From Flammula alnicola (Eukaryota > Basidiomycota > Agaricomycetes > Agaricales > Strophariaceae): a stretch of 24,723 bases of DNA. The stretch lies in contig JADNRV010000561.1 of assembly GCA_015499995.1 (NCBI GenBank), positions 1 through 24,723 of the forward strand. The letters are read 5' to 3'. The notes below the pieces were generated by a model, which was not told the origin of the DNA, did not search any database, and saw only the letters and a list, made by a program, of their open reading frames with translations. Below, one piece after another: positions 18,686-24,723 of this stretch. Position 1 is the stretch's first letter; each line of letters starts with the position of its first letter. The translations under genes and the position numbers were made by a program.

Positions 18686-21600
18686 TCACCAGTTCGTCCT
18701 AAAAGACATGAGTAATCAAACCACAGGCGAAGATAAGATAAAGATGCTTACCTGGCATCCACAGCCTCCTTACGCACAGATCGCTTGGGATCGTCTAAAA
18801 CTTGGGCCAACTCGCGCAGGACAGTTGGCTTGTATGGATGGAGGACATCATACCGCACAATGTTCGGCAGAACCCCTAAGTACCGAAGTGCAGAAATGCG
18901 CACATTCTGGATGGTTGAATGGAATTAGCGGCTGCATATTTAATAGCTTAAAGATCTCACAGTTGATGTCATTTCCCCGACTTTGCTGTTCTTCAGCATA
19001 GATTTGACGAGTGTAACACTATGTTCAGAAACCAGACTTTTCTCAGGCGACTCGCCTTCCGCTGTGGCGAGGAAGGTATCAATGACGTTGCTTCGAATGT
19101 TGGTATCAGGAAGATCGAGGCCACGTAAAAGAAGGGGGATAAGCTATCAGAAACCACTTAAGCGCGAGTCAAGTACTTTGTAGCTACAGAGGCTTACCGA
19201 AGGCATTTCATGAACGTAAGCAGCCCGTGGAATGGACTTAATGAGAGAAGTTAATGCCACAAGAGATGCAGTCTGCACCACAGGGCCTGCAGTCTTCATG
19301 AGCAACGTTGGTGACATAGATGGCAACGGTACTGACTGCTGCTGTCCTTCGCAAATTCAATAATTCTTGGAAGAACTGTGCCAACGTATTTCTGGACAAA
19401 AAGAATCTAAAGCCTTGGGTTAGTCAAGACCTTCGATGGAATTCGGAAACAACTCACTTTCACTTCTGCATGGTTAGCTTTCGTCAAAATTATGTCCGGA
19501 GATGGAATCTCTCCGACCGCTTTGGCAGCTTCCCATCCGATGGCTTCATCGCCGAAAACGTCATATAAACGTTCCGCGAAGTTTACTGCAAGTGGGTGCC
19601 TGCGAACAAGTAATGCCTTTGCCATCTAGAAACAATGGTTGACGATTATAGCCAAAGTTAGAAGACAGTGTACTTACCCATGTCCAAGATTTTATCGCCC
19701 AGACACGTCTCTCTAATGGTGACGTCCCGTCTGATATTTCTCTGCCCCAATACACATCGAGTTTATCGTTCAAGAAGGACAACAATTCTGGCAAAGAACA
19801 TGCTCAACGGAAGGTGTACATCGTTCATCGCTTCACTCACGATCAGCTTGTCTGTTTAATATTGAGGCAACCATATGCAGAGCAGAGTATTTTTGAAGGT
19901 CGGTATCAGCAACCTCAAGGACCCATTTGAGAACCAGGTCCAAGAAATCTCCAATGTTTCCCAGGGAAAGCTGAACCTATAGAATGATCAGGAGCAGACA
20001 ACGGCAGCTTCAAGGATGACGACGGACTTCTTTATGAAGAGATACAACCGCAGCGGTCAATAGTGCGAGGAGATTGCGTTGATTTGGTGTGCTCGAATCC
20101 TATGGAAAGTGTTAGTGAGTTTCGCTGCAGCATACGAGAATTATGTTACGCTGAAGATGGAAAGTTTACGAGTCCCTGCTATTTTCTGGAACCCATGAGC
20201 AATGTCTGTTACATCTCCGTTCATTACAGCCTTTGATAATCCAAGTGAATATAACCGTTGTCTCCTGCAAATGTAAAAGTAGATATTGAGCTTTGACTGA
20301 CCCTGAGATGAGATGACAAACTAACTGAAGGGATAATGACTGTACGACAAGGGTAATAATTTCTCCTGCAACTTGTATAAGGCGCGGTTCCGTCGCGATC
20401 ATCGTTTGTTCTTCTGATAAAAATGCAGATGCCACAAAAAGGTTGAATATGCTGGGCACTAGGCGATCGATGTATTTCACTACATCTGGATGTTTCTTCT
20501 TCACTTTGGTGTCCAAGGCTTGAGCCAGCGTCTTCAAGATCATATGAGCATACGCTGCACTAGGCTCTGGGTCTGCAGAGACGACTCGGGCCTGTTCCGC
20601 CGATGGGAAGCACAGTAAATCTAATTTTGTTGTCAAGCGGATAACTAGATTTTCGAAAAGCTCCTGCTGAATGCAAAAGCCTGTGAAGTGCAGATAAGGT
20701 TTGCCAGTATTTTGTTCGTTCAGAAACAGATTCGCGCGAGGGGCGCAAAATCGGGCAGCGAGCTGAAAAGAAGGGGAAGTGTTTGTTCTGCAACATGGCG
20801 AGGTGCATGTTCGCTGATTGTCGTCAGGACATCGAGAATAGCATCACTAAGAAAATATAAGTCAAGACTAAAATAAGTTAACCACAAAGCACAGGCTGAC
20901 CTTGCGTCATCAAAGTCATCTTGATTCCCTTCAATAATCTGGTCTACATTGTGCACAATAAACCCGAGTTCCTCGTCTGAGAGAAGAGTTTTATAGCAGT
21001 CATGGCTTTCAGACCTGACAACGCCATGTTACGAGTTGTGGCTGAGGTTAAACCGACGCTCAAAACTCCCAAAACATCATCTTTATATGGCATAGAGGAG
21101 GATCGACTTCCGGAGACTTCGACTTAGTCTGGGCCATCGAATCTCTGCCTGACCCTATCAACTCGGAAAGCAACGCTAGAGTAGCAGGGCGGGAAGATGC
21201 CTCGTCTGGATTATGGAAAGGCGAATAAGGTGAGGAACGGCCTGGGAGATTGTGTATCGAGCGACGGAGGCTGTATGTAGAAGTTAGCAAGATATTCCTC
21301 GGAATGAATTCAAGACTAACGAGTAGTTGACATAAAGGCACAAAGGATCCTTATAGCTGGCCTTGCTTGACTTTTTTCTGGCTCCTTCAGAATCTGTATG
21401 CATTCTTCGCATATATCTCTTGCAAGACCTTGTATGTCATCATTTGATTCGACGGCTGCCTCCTCGTCGGTATAGATGGTTTTGACAAGTATCTGGGTCG
21501 TTGTCAAAGCCTCCTCTTCCGTTTCGGGGTCCACTGGTTGGAAAATCTAGGAGATTGATTTAGCATATAAAAAGGAGATTCTAACGGTACACACCTCCAA

Positions 21601-22918
21601 CTTTAAGGCATTCCACAGCTTGCGAGCTGACACGCGTGCCAACGCAGAACCATAAACAGGAAGGCAAGATGACATTGTTTGAAGGGTGTCTTTCTGAAAG
21701 AATGAATCGGCGCATTAATCGGCATGTCATAATGAGAGATAACCAATTGCACTTTGGTCGCACGAGAACCCGCAGATATTTTCTCCAAGAAGACTGGTAT
21801 TGCTAAAGGACCAAATGCTGGTGTAGCGTTTAGGCATCCTCTTTGGATATATCATTATATGTAAAAAGCAGTGCAAGAGTGTGCATACCGAAGAGCCATT
21901 TTCAAATCGAGGGTACTGATACCATATCTGTCGTTTGGTGGTGGACGAAAGGTGATCGGGAAGTAACAAAAGAGAACATTGAACATGGACTATAAATGGC
22001 TGTGAATCAGTGCAATTGGGGATGGCTCTTTATTGATTTTACTCACCTCGACGTGTTCAGAAATATTGAACTCGATTAAGATTACTCTAGCGATAGCGAA
22101 TGCTACCATCAGGTTCCTGGGATCTTTCTCGCCTTCTGCAAGGCTTATGTATCCATCCAAAAAACGCCTTCCCATAGATTTCAGGACTAGAGAGGGACTT
22201 TAACATAGCTTGGGAGAAATATGAAAAGACCTGCCCACCGTCACGATGGAAGGCAATCAGTGAGTCGATTATGGAAAAGACTTTGAATCTGGTGTCCTGG
22301 ACGATTGCCTTCATCTTAATATGCTGGAAGAGCCTATGTTTCGCAAGAGTAAATGCCAGGAAATCTTTTGCTATTCACGAATATAAATCACCCTTCAACG
22401 ATAATCGTGACTTCTGCAGGGGACAAGATCGGGAGGCATGCGAGCGTCGTGAGACCACTTAGTGCCGGTTTAATAGTCACGGCATCGTCCAGCTTTCCAG
22501 CAAAGAAGGCAGTAAGAACCCTAACTATCAGTGATTATATTGAGGACTTGGTCATTACAGTTTCTCCTTGGGAAGGACTCACCAGATTGGCGGTTCAATT
22601 TTTCTTTGGGCAACCGTGCAACAACCAACGAGAGAAATTCCACACCTAGTTCAACCTTGAAAATGACAGTGCACCGGATAAATCGACGCGTGCTTACCTT
22701 TTTGAAGCAGACTAGTATCTTCTGAGGTGAGATATTCTCCAAGGGCCTTCACGACATTGATTAGAGTTGTACGTTCGTCTGAAATGTCTGATATTATCGA
22801 AGTTCAATTCTCGATACATGATTCGGCGAGTTCAGAGCATGCCTGAGACGACTTGGTTTACTTCTTCATCTCGGCCAGATGCCATCCACGTTTGGACCAG
22901 TCTTTCAGTAGACTCCAT
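18686..22918 (-). CDS. MMS19: MMS19/Met18, cytosolic Fe-S protein assembly adaptor (six apparent frame breaks)
   Basis: HEAT-repeat adaptor of the CIA targeting complex that passes Fe-S clusters to DNA polymerases, helicases such as Rad3/XPD, and others. In transcript order the exons are 22918-22843, 22778-22698, 22645-22583, 22524-22392, 22333-22239, 22186-22047, 21989-21889, 21840-21753, 21693-21595, 21546-21321, 21270-20901, 20846-20326, 20264-20150, 20099-20028, 19976-19841, 19787-19678, 19625-19458, 19406-19198, 19143-18961, 18906-18752, 18698-18686. Family blocks: VVKALGEYLTS, KGVEFLSLVVARLP, IVQDTRFKVFSIIDSLI, LAEGEKDPRNLMVAF, FCYFPITFRPPPND, then C-terminal MAKALLVRRHPLA, LTKANHAEVK, PYKPTVLRELAQVLDDPKRS and VRKEAVDARTNW-stop. 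Expected length is about 1,051 residues (human 1,030). Exons 11, 12 and 18 carry six single-base frame breaks; the others are clean. Intron 1 appears to use a GC donor, and intron 14 has a weak GTCCGT donor. Confidence 0.94.
20326..21270 (-). other. Frame-break cluster in MMS19 exons 11 and 12
   Basis: Exon 11 needs three added bases to follow the family sequence: at the AAA 21217-21219, near 21121-21127, and at the TTTT 20989-20992. Three shifts of the same sign restore the starting frame, so both ends of the exon agree in phase. Exon 12 needs two bases removed: in the GGGG 20740-20743 and the AAAA 20675-20678. Its length of 521 nt is two more than the multiple of three the flanking phases require. 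Confidence 0.8.
22779..22842 (-). other. Probable GC-AG intron 1 of MMS19
   Basis: Exon 1 ends ...GTC TCA G and the following bases are GCATGC, not GT. No GT donor nearby gives the phase 1 needed to enter exon 2, which resumes as GAC GAA CGT ACA (DERT) after TTTCAG. A second acceptor 9 nt further upstream (ATATCAG) would insert three residues (D-I-S) in the same frame. Confidence 0.6.
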
Positions 22919-23171
22919 CCCTCTTGAGGCTTTGGGGTACGGCACTGAAAGTTGTTCAATCTGATAAAGCAGAAGTTGTCAGTTGAGATGGACGTTGCGC
23001 CGGTCCTGAGCGCTGAGCACCAAGTCCGATGATTCTGCCAAATTTGAACACGTGAGCTTTCTCCGAACACTTGCCATCCAACTCTTCTCTAAGCTCTCGA
23101 ATAACAGACTCTCGTTCCCCAGGTCCTTCTGCCGCCGAAGGTGTTGTAGTCGCATAGGCTTTGGCTGGCCC
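22919..23171. promoter_or_regulatory. Shared divergent promoter of MMS19 and NDUFAF7
   Basis: A 253-bp gap separates the start codons. There is no clear TATA box. The NDUFAF7 frame is open leftward to about 23052 but contains no in-frame ATG before 23172, so most of this gap is probably 5' leader and promoter for both genes. Confidence 0.5.
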
Positions 23172-24723
23172 ATGACATTATTGGGCGCTCCTGCGACCCG
23201 ATGTCTGCTGAACACGCAATTTTATCATTGCCCTACTCGGCGACTCTTTGCTTCCAGTTCGTCGATATTGTCCAAACATCGTAGCAAACAGAGAATTCCC
23301 GACGAGCCAAAGGATAAATGGAATTATAATACAAGTCCGTTCGATGGAAAAATCAGTGATGACCATCATCACCTTCGCCTCGTCAATGCAAACATATTGG
23401 AGAAGGAGACGACCCCTCCGCACGGTGTGAAGATGCTAGTCCGCGACTTTATAGAGGATTCTCTCTACAATCCAAACTACGGTTACTTTCCGAAGCAGGC
23501 TACCATCTTCAATACGCAAGACGCAACATTCGATTTCACAAATTTTCGTGATTCTGCGGAATTCCAAGAGGAAGTCGGGGCAAAGTACGCGGCGTATGGA
23601 GCAGACAAATTCGATGGGCCTGGTCGACAACTGTGGCACACCCCAACAGAGCTTTTCAAGGTGTGTTTGATACAAGCACAACTTTGAAGTACACTGATCA
23701 TGACGAGTAGCCGTGGTACGGCCGTGCTGTTGGACGATGCCTTGTCTCCGAATATCTATTGAAATACTTCCCATACGAAGATTTCGTCATATACGAAATT
23801 GGCGCCGGAAATGGGACGCTCGCAATGGACATTCTCAACCTTTTGCAAGAAGATTACCCAGACGTCTATGAGCGCACGCGCTACAACATTATCGAGATTA
23901 GCGAGAGCCTGGTGAAACTGCAAAAAAAGAAACTACAAGAGGCACACCCATGTGTCAATATCACGCACAAGAGTATTTTTCATTGGGAAACCACGGAGCC
24001 GGCCCCCTGCTTTTTTGTAGCCATGGAAGTCATTGTAAGTTTGCCTCGCATAGAGCTTCTCCTAGAACTCATTCAGACCAACTTAGGACAATTTCGCCCA
24101 TGACATTGTGCGCTACGATTTAAGTACCTTGCAGCCTTATCAAGGTCTTGTCACCATCGACAAAAATGGCGATTTTGACACTGTATACACTCCAGTTACC
24201 GACCCCCTTGTTGCGTCTTTTCTGCACGCGCGTCGCACGCTCTCACACCCACCACCGATCAACAGACTTCTAGTGGCATCTGACGCACTCAGAAATATTT
24301 ACACAAAATGCCCTTCGCGCCTAATTTATCAACAACCGAATATGTTCCAACGCGTCTTCTAAGTCTGTTGCGGACACTGCGGAACTATTTCCCTCGACAC
24401 CGACTTCTCCTATCGGATTTCTCTTCTTTGCCAGACACAATATCTGGCGTCAATTCCCCCGTTGTTCAGACACGCTTCCAAAACATCACAGTGCCATGCA
24501 CCACACTCCTCGTCAAACAAGGATACTTCGACATTTTCTTCCCAACCGATTTCGAACGTCTCCGAGATATGTATGAATTTACTTTGGATCAACCACCATC
24601 AGGTTTGACGTCCTCGACGGGAGATTTTGGGTCTGGACGCATGACACCGCTGATGTCCACAGCATCTTCCTTCACACTTGGTTCCCAGTTCTTCTCTTCG
24701 TACCAGCCAACGAACAGGCGAAG
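23172..24723 (+). CDS. NDUFAF7/MidA-family protein arginine methyltransferase, complex I assembly (partial, one frame break)
   Basis: Mitochondrial SAM-dependent methyltransferase (DUF185/Methyltransf_28). The animal enzyme symmetrically dimethylates an Arg of NDUFS2 early in complex I assembly. Exons 23172-23660, 23711-24034 and 24087 to the window edge, with 50- and 52-nt introns, both phase 0. Residues 1-35 (MTLLGAPATRCLL, PTRRLFASSSSIL) look like a presequence. Family blocks are VRDFIEDSLYNPNYGYF, the SAM loop YEIGAGNGTLAMDIL (GAGNGT at 194-199), YNIIEISESLVKLQKKKL and AMEVIDNFAHDIV. In exon 3 the family sequence continues after the AAAA at 24305-24308 in the next frame (MPFAPNLS, RLLLSDFSSLPD, LLVKQGYFDIFFPTDFERLR), so one A seems missing; as written the frame stops at 24362. 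The corrected frame is open to 24723, so the gene runs off the window. Confidence 0.92.

Noticed and set aside
20993..21030. A 38-nt intron (GTCTGA...CTCTCAG) explaining the last exon 11 frame change
   Set aside because: The phase would work, but it is far below the local intron size, has a poor donor, and would delete GLKAMTA-type sequence that reads on as coding into LLSDEELG.
18686..22918. MMS19 called as a decayed pseudogene
   Set aside because: Apart from six single-base breaks, splice sites, conserved blocks and the C-terminus are intact with no internal nonsense in the family frame. That fits sequence error better than decay, but I cannot exclude recent inactivation.

Overview
The window is nuclear DNA of a filamentous basidiomycete, most likely an Agaricomycete. 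Genes are packed on both strands and split by many short introns of about 48-65 nt with GT...AG ends. The protein set is fungal or universally eukaryotic: a CFEM surface protein, an AP180-type clathrin adaptor, a NASP/Hif1 histone chaperone, Pro2, Atp1, mitochondrial bL21, Prp40, Mms19 and the complex I assembly factor NDUFAF7/MidA. There are no rRNA or tRNA genes, CRISPR arrays, recognisable transposons or viral genes.

Layout. (1) 1-3286 is the accessory end. It holds a CFEM gene (279-992, +), a lineage-specific gene of unknown function ending in a coiled coil built from a 21-bp tandem repeat (1214-2611, +), and a gene-poor stretch with one coding-like fragment. (2) 3287-10139: AP180 (+), NASP (+) and PRO2 (-, convergent with NASP). 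(3) 10519-13377: ATP1 (-) and mitochondrial bL21 (+) diverge from a 163-bp shared promoter. (4) 13432-18418: PRP40 (-) diverges from an unknown gene (+). (5) 18686 to the end: a 21-exon MMS19 (-) diverges from NDUFAF7 (+), which runs off the right edge.

Both compact divergent pairs join mitochondrial or Fe-S functions (ATP synthase with mitoribosome; cytosolic Fe-S targeting with complex I assembly), so shared regulation is plausible but unproven. The rest is ordinary housekeeping gene order, and I see no evidence of a new defence, mobile or biosynthetic system.

The most notable signal is about sequence integrity. Single-base frame breaks, nearly all in short homopolymers, interrupt otherwise well-kept coding sequence in the CFEM gene, the coiled-coil gene, MMS19 (six breaks) and NDUFAF7 (one). 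The genes between about 3.3 and 18.4 kb translate without any break. Because the protein signal continues in another frame right after each break, consensus errors near the ends of the sequence are more likely than decay, but real mutations cannot be ruled out from the sequence alone. Exon coordinates come from splice signals, reading-frame phase and family resemblance read by eye.
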